Shown: positions 44,170-57,036 of the stretch, one piece after another
Layout of the letters: the number at the start of each line of letters is the position of its first letter
Numbering within the stretch: the first letter of the stretch is position 1
NCBI RefSeq assembly: GCF_037893015.1
Contig: NC_133666.1
Location: forward strand, 224,951,258-225,015,257
Origin: Macrotis lagotis
Taxonomy: Eukaryota > Chordata > Mammalia > Peramelemorphia > Peramelidae
Direction: 5' to 3'
Length of the DNA stretch: 64,000 nt
Position numbers and translations under genes: made by a program
The notes under the pieces: generated by a model
Told to the model about the DNA's origin: nothing
Databases searched by the model: none
What the model saw: only the letters and a program-made list of their open reading frames with translations

Positions 44170-45585
44170 TCTTGAAATTCAATGAGTGCTTCTATCCTGT
44201 ATTTTTCAAAATTACATCTAGCTTTAACTTATTTCTTTGTATCAATATTTTTAAAATTTTAACATTTTAATAGTTATGCAATAAAGTACCTTTTTAAAAG
44301 AAAAACTAATGATAAAATCCTAAAAGATATTCTTAAACCTATTTCTACTTAAATGAAAAGTTTGTTCTAAAATTATAGGAAAAGAGTAACCTTTTATGAA
44401 TAATCAGTTTATAAGGAAAAAATAAGCCTTCAAGATAGATGACTATAAAAATGTTTTAAATACTTTTATTTCTTAACCCCCCCCCCCCCCTTGGATACAA
44501 CTCCAACTTGCAGTTGTAAATTAGATCTTAGAACAGCTTACAACAAGGGCTTCTATTAAGTTACAGGGATCACAATGGGTGCCTGCTCCTGCAGCCCCAC
44601 TGGTATATTGCCCATTCAATGGAGGTGCACCAATATTTCTAAATAGTCTCCAACTACCTTCTCCATATGTCCTTGACAGAAGGTAGATATTCATGCTTCT
44701 GAGATGCTTTGAAGCATAAAATCAAACAGAAACAATAAAAGCTATCTTTGTCTTATTTTGCTGTTGGACCTGGTAGTAACTTTGTGTAAATCCAACTTAA
44801 AGATCATTGCCTGCCTTATAAGCAGTCCAGCCCATCTTGAATTTTTGACATACTGGACCACTTAAACTCTTTTTCAAAATCTGGTCAGCTATGCACTTCC
44901 TATCTTCTCTGTTTTATTTCATACCATTGGTACAATTGATATGTACAGACTGTTGTATTCCCTGATGATACTATTGTGCAGTTTTTTCAGATGGTTTCAG
45001 ATCTATCACATACAGGAAATCTTTGTGAGTTAGGTAGATTTTCTAAGTTGCATATTGTTACATCCCACACTCACTGCAAGAACATCTATGTCATCCAAAT
45101 AACTTTTGGGTCTTTTGGTTCTTCTGTTCTGATGAGTCGCCAAAACAAAATTTCTCCAGATTCATTCCTGAATTTAATAAAACAGTGCTTCGATGGTGTT
45201 TTCTGCTAACATCTACTGCTATTTTCCTGTATCATTCTACATGGGTTGTTTGGGATTGTATGAGAGCTTAACATGCCCTTTTGGGGACTGCTCATCCATC
45301 TTTGATGTCCATTTGTCATCCAAGTCTCACCTGTGGCTCCAAGAAGAAGCTGTATACAACATGCTCAGCTTGAACTAGCTTGATGATAACTAACCAATAG
45401 GCTTCAAATCCATCAGTGAGGTAGGAGGATATATAACCTATGCATGTGAAGACTTCCCCCAGTGAGAATGGGTAGATGAGAACATCCCTGAAGGTAGCTG
45501 AACTGTGGAATGCTTAGATAATGTGGAGACATTGAAGGTGACTAAGTCATCCACTTCATCTTAGCTATTGCCAGTCTTCTTGGCT
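44170..45585. other. Intergenic, unclassified
   Basis: A C-run of about 14 lies at 44478. The sequence between 44500 and 45580 is of mixed composition without A-runs or known repeats; it may be a worn pseudogene or an old transposon. Open stretches at 44976-45209 and 45193-45378 have no recognised family. Confidence 0.45.
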
Positions 45586-45589
45586 TGCC

Positions 45590-45700
45590 ACTAGATTTGG
45601 ATGACTGTGAAATACTTCAATTAAATCCCATTCACACACAAGTCAAGACATCTGCAATATCATTGGTCCTCTTAGAAAACAAAGGATGAATAACATGATT
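45590..45700 (+). mobile_element. 3' part of an old MAR1-type SINE
   Basis: CACACACAAGTCAAGACATC, ATATCATTGGTCCTCTTAGA and AACAAAGGATGAATAAC are the end of an old marsupial SINE. Confidence 0.65.
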
Positions 45701-47064
45701 GTGTATAAGCTGAATAGCTGTCCAAAGTATTCTGAGTTCCTCCTTGTTGATCACAATATGTTGCTAGGTTCTGGAATAAATCAGAGTTCATCTCACTCAA
45801 AGATAGGATTCCAGAAATGTTCTTTGAGACTGGATACAACAAAACCAAGGTATTCACTTCACTTTTCCCAACTTAATTGTTAGACTTTATGATGTAGATT
45901 AAATATGAATAGTCCTTTGTCACTAAATTCTTGAGTCCCTTAAGTCCTAACCCTTTAATTGACAGCAATGGAATTTTTTTTTCATTTATTTCTTGTAGAA
46001 AGATGGGAGTACATGGGTTTCCTGGATCTACTGTCCTGATCAATAGTATATCTCATAAAATCTTTACTCTCACTTCTATGTGGAATCCTATGAGTTCAAG
46101 TGGATGGATTCACACATGACTTGTTGTCAAGCTTATTAGATGATGTCAATCCCCATCTCAATTCTGGTTTCATAATTCAGTCTTGTGAACATCAACTCCG
46201 TATAATTGAGAGTGCACATCATTCATGTCTTCAAATTTGACCCCTAAGATCTCCAAGTAGAACATCCTTTTCCTATAACATCTTGATCTTTATTCCTGAG
46301 CATCACACTTGGTTTTTTGCCTGATTTCTATGGCCCATCCATAGTTAAATGTTGGATCTAAACTGAACCTTCCCTAGTTAAGAGTATTCCTTGCCACTTG
46401 AAAATCACACATAAATTGGATTACTCTTTTCCACCAACTAATCAAAATGCAGTACCTTTCGTTTGTATTAAAGACTAATTATCTTTAGGAGTATACCATA
46501 CTTCTATGTACTTGCAATCTAGCTTCCTCTGCTTTAGATTTTATTACTATTCTTACTAATCTCTGTAGTTTACTGTTCACTTGAATTAATAAATTCAAAA
46601 GATTTCCCCCTTTCCATTGCATGGCAAACTAAATAAAGTTAGCATATGCTTACTATAGTATACTACAATTACTATAGTATACTACAATTGCCTTTTAGTC
46701 TCTGCAAACATCATTGCCATATGACTTCAGGCTTTACATTTTTTTTTATGCTGTTTACAATATCATAAGCTGTGCGTTTGGATTTTTTACTTTTTTTTTC
46801 CATTCCACAAATATGTGCTGTGTAGTAGTGCTTTGTTTCTGTTTCAGAACCAGATATCTCATTTGTTTTTGCCCCAGAAGAAGGAATGCGTGTCCTTTCC
46901 TGGAAAAACCCTAACTTGGGCCTGTGGTTCCCCTGTGTTACAACTCCATCAATAAATAGCTACTCCTGGTCCTTCAATTAAATGTGTTTTGCCCCCTTCC
47001 AGGTCACTCCTGAAGCTCCGTCTTCAGGTATTCCTTCATTAGAAGTATTTAACCCAGGCGCCTA
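45701..47064. other. Intergenic, with a 19-bp tandem pair
   Basis: ACTATAGTATACTACAATT occurs twice in a row at 46652-46689. Nothing else recognised. Confidence 0.5.
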
Positions 47065-47066
47065 GG

Positions 47067-47208
47067 TGGCACAGTGGATAGAAGCACCTGCCCTGGAGTC
47101 AGGAGTACCTGGGTTCAAATCGAGACTCAGACACTTAATAATTACCTAGCTGTATGGCCTTGGGCAAGCTACTTAACTCCATTTGCCTTGCAAAAAAAAC
47201 CTTAAAAA
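47067..47208 (+). mobile_element. WSINE1-like SINE
   Basis: Complete SINE; target duplication agtatttaaccc on both sides. Confidence 0.93.
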
Positions 47209-47214
47209 AAAAGT

Positions 47215-47409
47215 ATTTAACCCTCTATAGTATCCTTTTATCCTCAATAAGAGACCAATTTCCAAGTACCTTTCTGAAGCTATCATAAATTTAGTAGGGT
47301 CAGGCACCTTACAGGAAACAATCAAGATTTTTTTTTCTCTTATCACCTCTTTATGTGATTTTGTGGTGTTTTGAAGAGTTATGCTGTATTCATGTAGCAC
47401 AACTTATAA

Positions 47410-47440
<31 letters not shown>

Positions 47441-48665
47441 TACATGCAGCATAACCCCTCAAAATATCAAAATCATTTCACAAGATACTCTTCAACATCC
47501 TTGTCTTTTAAATCATGGGACGCATCTATAACTCGGAATCCTCTATCTAGATGTTAGTACATTGCAAATCAGTGGTCTAGGAATATTTCAATCCAAATTA
47601 CTCAGTTTCATACATGTAACATTGCAATTTAATAAATATTAGTACTTAGTTATTAAAACAAGGAGTAGATAAGAGGAATTGGTCTGTCTTAAAAGGAAAC
47701 ATGGGGAAAATTGATTGTTCAATCATATTTTAAAGAAAAAGATCAGTGAATTCCTGCCAAAACAGAACATCCAAGATAGAGAATTCTAGACAAAGAATCT
47801 CTCCAGTGTTTCCCTTCAAAGGTAAAAGGACACCCAATTACATCCCAGACTAAGTCTCCAAAGTATAAAACCTGCATCTTCCTCCTTATCTTATATTTCA
47901 AGACTGGATGCTCAAAGACTGTTGAAACAACTTCATTGGTATCTAGGAATAAGCCAGTGACTTCCTGCTCCTAACATGGTGACTTCTGAGACCTCACTGC
48001 AATTCTTACTAACAATCAGATGACTGAATTAGCCTTTAGAAAGGCATTTATTGAAATTATATAGTAAGAACAGTTGGTGCAAATATTCTCCCCATAAACC
48101 CCAGATATGCAAACTCCGCATATATGGGAAAAATAGGTTCAAATAATATAATGGTAATACTTTAACATGTGTTAATACATGTGATGAAAAGTATCTTAGA
48201 ACTGCTGGACCTTCAGGGCTGGAAAGTCCTTTCTTCATAAAATTCTTATGCAATTTATGACCCGGAATATGACCCTGAGTGAATTTTCTTCCACTGCTAG
48301 GCTAGACAATCTCATAGCAATTGCCTTGATTTGCTTCCCAACAGACACCTGTAGCTTTGGGCTCAACTGTATTGCTTGCCTGGGGTACTTCAAAAAGAAC
48401 TCAGCCTAGAATAGGCAAACCTGTTCAGTTCTGCTCCCTCAGACCTTGGCTTTTCTGATTTATCATTCCACTATTTATCATCGAATCCCATAGATGGGAG
48501 AACAGATGTGTTCATATTCTTTTCTTAATGTGGGTTTTTATGAATATCTCTTGTTTTTATATCCACTATATTTGACCCTGTGTTCCTCTCATTCTTTCCT
48601 CCCAGATAGCTATCCTAAATGTCAAAGATTTTTATAGAAAGAAAAGAAATAAAAATGAACATAAC
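47215..48665. other. Intergenic, no gene seen
   Basis: A TA microsatellite lies at 47411-47445. No repeat or gene recognised otherwise. Confidence 0.5.
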
Positions 48666-48669
48666 TAAT

Positions 48670-49840
48670 TGATATTTTTTAAAGAAAGATTTTATTGATT
48701 TTTGAGTTTTACAATTTTTCCCCCATTCTTGCTTCCCTCCCCCACCCCCCCACAGAAGGCATTCTATTAGTCTTTACATTGGTTTCATGTTATACATAGA
48801 TATCAGTTGAATGTGATGACAGAGAAATATCCTTAAGGAAGAAAAATAAAGTATGAGATAGTAAAATTACATAATAATCATACATTTTTTTCTAATTTGA
48901 CAGTAATAATCTTTGATCTTTGTTCAAAGTCCATAATTCTTTCTCTGGATACAGATAGTATTCTCCATTGCAGAGAGCCCCAAATTGTCCCTGGTTGTTG
49001 CACTGAAGGGATGAGCACCTTCAAGGCTGATCATCACCCCCATGTTGCTATTAGGGTATACAATGTTTTTTGGGTTCTGCTCATCTCACCCAGCATCAGT
49101 TCATGCAAATCTGTCCAGGCTTTCCCTGAATTCCCATCCCTCCTGGTTTCTAATAGAACAATAGTGTTCCATGACATACATATATACCAGTTTGTTAAGC
49201 CATTCCCCAAATGAAGGACATTCACTTAATTTCCAATTTTTTGCCACCACAAACAGGGCTGCTATAAATATTTTTGTTCAAGTGATGTTTTTACCCTTTT
49301 TCATAATCTTTTCAGGGTATAGACCCAGTAATGGTATTTCTGGGTCGAAGGGTATGCATATTTTTGTTGTCCAAGGGGCATAATCTCAAATTGCTCTCCA
49401 GAAAGGTTGGATCAGTTCACAGCTCCACCAACCATGTTTTAGTATCCCAGATTTCTCACATCCCTTCCAACATTGATCATTGTCCTTTCTGGTCATATTG
49501 ACCAGTCTGAGAGGTGTGAGGTGGTATCTCAGAGATGCTTTAATTTGCATTTCCCTAACAAGTAATGATTTGGAGCAATTTTTCATATGACTATGGATAG
49601 CTTTGATTTCCTCATCTGTAAATTGCCTTTGTATATCCTTTGACCATTTGTCAATTGAGGAATGGCTTGTGTTTTTGAAAATTTGACTCAGTTCTCTGTA
49701 TATTTTAGAAACGAGTCCTTTGTCAGAAATACTAGTTACAAAAATTATTTCCCAATTTACTACATTTCTTTTGATCTTAGCTACAGTCTTTTTTCCTTTG
49801 CAAAAGCTTTTTTAATGTAATCAAAATTATAATTGATACA
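48670..49840 (-). mobile_element. Antisense L1, 1.15-kb 3' end
   Basis: Longest copy of the young L1 3' end. The plus strand starts AGATTTTATTGATTTTTGAG, passes CATTGTCCTTTCTGGTCATA, TTTGCATTTCCCTAACAAGT and GACTCAGTTCTCTGTATATT, and ends in ATGTAATCAAAATTATAATT. aattgatattttt-like text flanks it. Confidence 0.92.
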
Positions 49841-49849
49841 TTTTTTAAA

Positions 49850-50380
49850 AATCTGAAAATACAACATTCCATACTCATAGATTTCTCATCTCTAAAAAAT
49901 ATACAAAGGAAGTATCTTCAAAGTTCTTCTATGGGACCATGTTTGTTTTTTGCATTTTTGCAACATTTCATCTTCAATTATTTTGTACATATTTATGGTT
50001 TATTTTTATAAAACACTAATTGTAAAAATGCTGCTTTTCTACATTGTTTGTATACATTGTTTCTTCTCAGTAGAAAATCATGCAACTGTTTTGAAAGAGT
50101 CCAATAGAAATGTATTTAATATAACCTCAACTGGGCTGTCACTGCTGCCAACATTATGAATTCTTCCTTATCAACTCACAATCTCACTCTTCTATCTCTT
50201 CTAGATCGTTATATCCCTCCTCAAATCTTGTATAGCTCCCTTCTCTCATCTCAGCTGAGAACTTTGCCTCATATTTTACAGAAACAATTAAGGCTATTCT
50301 CTGTGAATTCTCTCTTCTCAATTCTTGCTGATTTCCTATCACTCAAATAGGAGTGATAATGATACTGGCCCATTCCGTAC
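49850..50380. other. Unclassified, leads into L2
   Basis: Nothing supported at 49850-50140; the part from about 50150 has L2-like text (CACAATCTCACTCTTCTATC). Confidence 0.4.
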
Positions 50381-52063
50381 CAAGGTTAATCCCCTCTCCT
50401 GCAACAGATGGTCTCCTCATTCATCCCTTCTCTGACTTATTTTCTCCCTGTCTGTGGCTCAATTCCTAGTGCTTAAACTATGTCCTTATCTAACCCATTT
50501 TTTTTTTTAGGTTTTTGCAAGGCAAATGGGGTTAAGTGGCTTGCCCAAGGCCACACAGCTAGGTAATTATTAAGTGTCTGAGACCAGATTTGAACCCAGG
50601 TACTCCTGACTCCAGGGCTGGTGCTTTATCCACTAGGATGCCTAGCCACCCCCTTATCTAACCCATCTTGAAAGAAACTTGATCCTTCCCTCCCTGCCAT
50701 CATATTATATTTCTTCTGTTTTGTAGCTAAATTCCTCAAAAAGACTCATCTGTATTAGGTGGCTTTATTTTTTTCTCCTCCAACTCTCTTCTTGATCCCT
50801 TATAATTTTGCTTCTGATTTATCATTCTGCCAAAACTTCTGCCAAAGATAAATGATCTTAGTTACCAGATCCAATGGGCCTTTTCTCCATCCTCATTCTC
50901 TTTGACTACTCTGCAGGCTTTGATATTGTTGATCACTCTCTCCTGCTTGATACTTAATTCTCTCTAGCTTTTGAGGATTTTTTGATTCTCCCCCATCTTT
51001 GTGACTGCTCCTTTTCAATCTCCTATGCTAAATCCTCTTCCATTCCACTCTAACCATATTCCCTTTGGATTCTGTTTTGGGCCCCCTTCCTCTATACCAC
51101 TTCACTTGGTGATCTCATGTTTCCATGAGATTTTAATTTAATTTAATTACTGTCTCTGTGCTGATGATTCTCAAGTCTATTGTATCTCAGACTCTGTTGA
51201 CCTCCAATCTCACATCTCCAACTTCAGACACCAATTTGGATATTCAATAGACATCAATATGTCCAAAATTGAATGTATTATTTAATAACTCCTAAACCTT
51301 TCCTACTATTACTTTCTACCATGGTAAGAATTAACACGATTCTCCTAGTTCCTCAGGCTCTCAACATAGAAGTCATCCTGAAGTCCTCACTTATCAACTC
51401 CCCTCCCCCTACATCTCCCATTGATTTTGTCTTTACAACATCTCAAATATCTTTCTTCCTTTGACATTGCCACCACTCTGAAACAGGCCCTCATCATTTC
51501 ACACCTGAACAGTAGCCTGCTGGTGGGTCTGCCTGCTAGTCTGTCCTCACTTAATAATTTTCCTAAAGTACAAGTCTGCTCATGTCATGCCTCCCACCCT
51601 CAATAAACTCAAAATACTGACGTCCTATTGCCTCCATGATAAAATGCAAAATTATGTTTGGTGTTCATACCCCTTCATAATCTAGGCTTCTATCTTTCTG
51701 GTCTTCTTCCACCTTACTCCCCATCATGTACTCTGCAATCCAGTAGCACTGACCTCCTTTTCCACAAATAAGACTCTCTTTTGGACTGTCTCTCTGATCT
51801 AGAACACCTTTATCTGACCTCCTTGATTTCTCAACTAAATGTCTATAGAAGGCCTTTACCAATTCCTCTTAATTCCAATGTCTTACTTCTGTTGAATATT
51901 TCCTATTTATCCTATATATAACATGTTTTATATATTTTTGTTTGCATGTTGTCTAACCCATTCTATTGAAATCTCTTTGAAGGCAGACTGTCTTTTCCTC
52001 TTTTTGTATCCCTAGACCTTATCAGAGTGCCTGGTACATAGGCAAATAATAAATATTTATCAA
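50380..52063 (+). mobile_element. L2 LINE, longest copy here
   Basis: RT scraps (TTTGATATTGTTGATCACTC, CTGTCTCTGTGCTGATGATT) are followed by the 3' part (CAGGCCCTCATCATTTCACA, CAGTAGCACTGACCTCC, TAATAAATATTTATCAAC). A SINE at 50493 splits it. The LTR fossil starts right at its end. Confidence 0.85.
50493..50653 (-). mobile_element. WSINE1-like SINE, antisense
   Basis: Complete; target duplication ccttatctaaccca on both sides. Confidence 0.95.
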
Positions 52064-52065
52064 CT

Positions 52066-52610
52066 TGTTGTAGATGAGAATTAGGGTCTCCAATTAAAGA
52101 TTGAATATCAAGAGTTTCTTTGAATAGCAAATGAATTCACATCCCCTGGAATTTAAAATTGCTCAGGATTTATTATAGAAGGCTTACAAAGTATACAAAT
52201 TAAAAGCATTTTGAAGACAGAAATGAATAACAAAAGGTTAGATAAGGTTGCATGTAAGACAGAGACAGATAGAAATAGGAAAGAGAAAGGAAGATAGCTG
52301 GGTAGAGCCAACTGGCCCTGAGAGCATGCCAGCCCTTAGGGGAACCTAGGCCAGATTTTGATAGTCTTTCCCATTATCTGGGTACTGGACACAAAGGGGA
52401 AATCTCTCCTCCCCTTACACCAAAACCAGGTAGAAGACTGAAAGCTGGGGGTTGAGAATGATGAGACAGGGTACAAATTTTACATTTAAGAATGGAACAA
52501 TAGGAGTTAATTTACATCTCAGGAGCAGATGGCATGCTACACTTTAACAAATTTTAACAGCCTAAAAGATTACAAGATTTGTCTCTAATCAAAGCATATC
52601 CTCTGCATCA
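52066..52610 (-). mobile_element. LTR A of an antisense LTR-retroelement fossil
   Basis: About 545 bases bounded by TGTTGTAGATGAG at the left and CTCTGCATCA at the right (TG...CA). A pyrimidine tract TTTTCCCCCTCC at 52611 reads as a polypurine tract on the minus strand, so it is the 3' LTR of a minus-strand element. It shares its order of blocks with 62534-63228 (AATTAAAGATTGAA, AGAGTTTCTTTGAATAG, GGGGA.CCTAGGCC, TTATCTGGGTACTGG). Confidence 0.8.
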
Positions 52611-52904
52611 TTTTCCCCCTCCAATTATTTGGGACCCAGATTCATTTAGGCCTTTCAGAGTCCATTTGGAAGTGAATGCATTGCAGTGGGAATTCAACTG
52701 AGGCAAAGTTCATGGGATGTTGATGATCTGGAAGGACTGGAACAAATGGTTGGCATCCTGCAGCGGCTGCTATTAGAGATGTACAGAGAAATGAAGCTTG
52801 GGGGTGGGGTGAAGAAATGAGAAAATAAAACCAGAGAGAGCCTATATAAAAGAAGCCCAATAAGTAGGGAAAAACTAGAAGGTCTATAAAGAATAAGAAT
52901 TAGG

Positions 52905-53056
52905 GGTGGCTAGGTGGCGCAGTGGATAAAGCACCAGCCCTGGAGTAAGGAGTACCTGGGTTCAAATCTGGTCTCAGACACTTAATAATTACCTAGCTGT
53001 GTGGCCTTGGGCAAGCCACTTAACCCCATTTGCCTTGCAAAAACAAACAAAAAAAG
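52905..53056 (+). mobile_element. WSINE1-like SINE
   Basis: Complete; agaataagaatta on both sides with a small slip in the right copy. Confidence 0.92.
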
Positions 53057-53286
53057 AATAATAAGAATTATACTTTATGATCCTAAGCCAGTATCAGAAT
53101 ACTTTTCATAAGAACATGGGCTCCAATATAACAGATTCATTAATGGTTGCCACATTAAGTTGTAACCAAAAGCTCAAAAATAGCATAAACCAATGCACTG
53201 AATAATTTTAAAACTGCACAGAAATTCTAGCTGAAGAATGAATCTCTCCTTTAAAATAGACCAATAGACCAAAAATAGGCCAATAG

Positions 53287-53440
53287 GGGTGGCTAGGTGG
53301 AGCAGTGGATAGAGCACCAGCCCTGCAGTCAGGAGTACCTGAGTTCAAATCTGGTCTCAGACACTTAATAATTACCTAGCTGTGTGGCCTTGGGCAATCC
53401 ACTTAACCCCATTTGCCTTGCAAAAACCTAAAAAAAAAAA
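53287..53440 (+). mobile_element. WSINE1-like SINE
   Basis: Complete; target duplication aataggccaatag on both sides. Confidence 0.94.
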
Positions 53441-53960
53441 ATAGGCCAATAGTCATCCTGATATAAAAGTAATCATGTTGATATTTTTTTTCCTCAGGGA
53501 ACTTGTTGTGATAAAGAATCACATCCTATATCAAAAATGCCAAAACTTAATACTTATCAATTATTAAAGATTTAGAAGATAGAGGTCCAGTGGTTCAGTC
53601 TTATATTTAATTATTGTGATTATGATTATGGCAATTTGCTATTAAAGAGCACAGAAGGATATGAGTACATGTTGCCTTATGTATTCGATGTCCTTTACAG
53701 TAGAGGTTCCACATAATCCTTTTCAATGAGCCAAGTTCCAGGTTTGCCAGGTGAGTACTTCCTTTAAAAGAATCCTACCTCAGCTGAGGCTGTGATGTTC
53801 TCTAAAGGCTATTCACTCCATCTGCATAGGTTTAATGGCTTCATTGGCATATTTTTGTCTTTCTATTTTAACATACCTGATTTCAGACAGATCAATTATC
53901 AGTATATTGTAATATAGTAATTAACTATCACCAGAACTGTGAAAAGAGGGGCCGGGAGAC

Positions 53961-54078
53961 TTTTTTTTTAGATTTTTCCAAGGCAATGGGGTTAAGTGAC
54001 TTGCCCAAGGCCACACAGCTAAGTAATTATTAAGTGTCTGAGACCAGATTTGAATACTGTGCCACCTAGCCACTTCCT
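53961..54078 (-). mobile_element. WSINE1-like SINE, antisense, deleted
   Basis: Loses the AACCCAGGTACTCCTGACTC block. gggagactttt duplicated on both sides. Confidence 0.92.
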
Positions 54079-54250
54079 GGGAGACTTTTAAAAGGAAAAG
54101 TTCCCCCCTTGTGTTTAAAGGGAAAAATGCTAAGTTGAAGAGTACTAAAGACAATCAAGAGTGTGCCAGGCTGTAATTTGGTATCAACAAAGAGATCCAG
54201 AGGAAAATCATATTTCAATTGTTACTCATGGACCTAAGAACAGTGCTGTA

Positions 54251-54640
54251 AATGAAATACAATAAGCAAAATCTGAGAAGCAAAAAATAAAATAATCCTC
54301 ATTCACATTTAGAACTGGATTTTTTATAAAAGCAACCTTTTTTTCAATCAACCCATTTAGTTATTAACCATGTTTAAAATCAATACATATCATTGCTTTC
54401 AGAATTCTTTAAAATCATTAGAAAATCTTAAGTGATTGGGGTGACTAGGTGGCACAGTGGATAGAGTACCAGCCCTGCAGTCAGGAGTACCTGAGTTCAA
54501 ATCTAACCTTAGACACTTAAATTGCCTAGCTGTGTGACCTTGGGCAAGTCACTTAACCCCATTGCAATGAATAAACAATATTTCGATTATTATTTTATAC
54601 ATTTAGTAATATTTGGAATCCTAGTGGTGAGTCTTGGTTT
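54251..54640. other. Unclassified with a SINE
   Basis: Between internal part A and LTR B; a WSINE1-like SINE lies at 54438-54568, lacking a typical A-tail. The rest is AT-rich. Confidence 0.6.
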
Positions 54641-54644
54641 TGAT

Positions 54645-55019
54645 ATTTCCCTTTCATTATCCTTACAAACCCAAGTTTTTATGTCCTACCCCTCATCTAG
54701 AGGGCAAAAGGTGAACTTCCTTCCCATCCTTATGGGACCCGAAATTAGATAGAGGGTGAAGCCTAAGGAGATCAGGATATAAATTTTACATTAAGCAATG
54801 AAACAATGGTAGTCCCTTTACATCTCAAGAGTGGGAGACCTCTCCCCAATTTAACAAGATTAAACAGTCTTTAAGATTACAAATTTTGTTTCTGCTACAT
54901 TCATAATTCTCTACTTCTAGTCAATTTACATCAAGAGCAGGAACCCTCCACCCAATTTAACAAGATTCTAGTCTTCAAGATTGCTAGTTCACAATTCTCT
55001 TCATCTTTTCCCTGTACCA
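54645..55019 (-). mobile_element. LTR B, partial
   Basis: Shares text with LTR C: CAAGTTTTTATGTCCTACCC, GGTGAACTTCCTTCCCATCC, ATTACAAATTTTGTTTC, GGAACCCTCCACCCAATTTA, ATCTTTTCCCTGT. It is followed by CCCCCCCTC, a minus-strand polypurine tract. Confidence 0.75.
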
Positions 55020-56982
55020 TTCCCCCCCTCAGAATTTTTTGAGACCCAGATTCTTCTGGGCCTTTCAGAGTCCATTTGGATATGAATGCATTGCAGAGAA
55101 AACTTGAGTCAGGGTCCAGAAAATGATTGGCTGGTACAGCTGGTTTGGCATACTGCAGAGGCTTGTCTCAAAGATATACAGCTATATATTTTCTCTATAT
55201 AGAGAAAACAAAACAAAAAGGGGGAAAAATTGAGTAAGCAAAAACCAGAGATATTGTAACACAGAAGGCTATTTAACAGATTCAATAATTAGGAAAAAAT
55301 TAGGTCTATAGAGGAAGAATTATACTTTATGATCCTAAACCAGTGAGTATGGGTTCCAGCATAACACAGATTTGTTATTAGCTACATTGTTTTAACCAAA
55401 GCTCAAAAATAGTAAACAAATGTACTGAATAAGCATTTTAAAAACTGCATGTGCCCAAAAAGTAATTTTTCAACAAAACTTTCTATTTTAGTTTGGCCAT
55501 GTTTAGAATGAACAAAAATTCTAGTTGGAGAATGGATCTCTCTTTTAAAGTAGATAAAAAAATAGATCAATAGGTATTATCCTGATATAATATCCTTAAG
55601 GGAACTTGGTGTGATAAAAATTCACATTCTATGGTAAAAGGCCAAGACAAAATACTAGACAATTATTTAAAATTTAGAAGATAGCACTCCAGTGGCTCAC
55701 TCTCATACTTAATTATGATGCACCTGGAATGATTATTGCAATGCAGAGAAGGACATGAGGACATGTCACCTTATGAAGTCATACAGACAATCCTTTTCAA
55801 TGAACCAGGAGAGGGATTCCTTTAAGAGAATCCTATCCGAGTTGAGGCTAGGGCCATTCTTTCAGGTCACTTACTCCATCTGCAGCTTTAATATCAAACC
55901 CCATAGGGCTAATAGCTTCATTGGCATATTGTCTTTCTATTTTAACATATCTGATGTCAGACAGGTATTACAATATATTACAATGTATTATAGCAATTGC
56001 CTATAACCAGAGCTTCAGGTGATTTGAATACTAAGGAGAACCAAGAGTGTGTCAGGCTGTAATTTGGTATAAGCGATCCAGGGAAAAAAATTATAATTCA
56101 ATTGTTGCCCATGTACCTAAGTGTTGAGTCCCTTTCCCCAGGAGAGTGTTGAAGGGGTGGGAGACAAGAAAGACAAGTTGTCTCTGTAAACCAAGAACTC
56201 CATTTATTTACCAAAATACAAGTGCTTAAATATCCTCCCCAGTCCCTTAACATATGATAAAGAGACAAAGATTACAAAACTTTCTTCCTTTACCAACAAA
56301 AGACCTTGTGAAATTATTGACAGTGTATTATCAATATTGATTTAACATCAAAAATAAGATAACAAAATTTAGTACTCTATTTCTCTCCCAAAAGAAATCA
56401 GTAAATATGATTCAATATTCCCAAATTCCTTGACTTACAATTTATCCTAATTATATTTTCTTTATTAATAATACATATAAATTCTCAAGACTTTTTACAG
56501 AACTTTCAAAGTTGACTAAATTACTCTCATTTAGCTCTCAGTTTCTTTTTTAAATTCAAAGTGGTGACCTTTTCCTACCAAAGACCTTTCCTTCATTTTT
56601 TCAAAGCCTCTTGAGGGGGGGGGAAGTCTACTCAAACTTTGCAACTTAAGCTTTCAAATGGTATAAGGGCTCAGATCCCAACTTCATTAATTACTTAATT
56701 TTAAATTACACCTTTTCAAGTGATTAAATTCAAAACCCAAACTAAAAGGAGTAACATTTAACTCAGATAACTTTAACTATTTCAGATCTGAATTATACAC
56801 ATACACACACACACATAAACACAAGAGTTTAGACACAGACAGAGCTCTTTAGAATAAAGATTTCAAATTTACCAAAGTGAGATTTTTGGATACTCTGGCT
56901 GGCACCAAATCTCAGAATATAGAAACATTTTTCCTACCTCTCCAGGCCAGTGGAGAGATTTGAAAACTTCCCATTGAGTTTT

Positions 56983-57036
<54 letters not shown>

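Larger units (their letters stand above)
52611..54250 (-). mobile_element. Internal part A of the LTR element
   Basis: Follows LTR A and is shared, in the same order, with 55020-56105 (GACCCAGATTC, CCTTTCAGAGTCCATTTGGA, AACTGCA, CAGGCTGTAATTTGGTAT). No coding similarity seen; it is a fossil with three SINE insertions. Confidence 0.65.
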
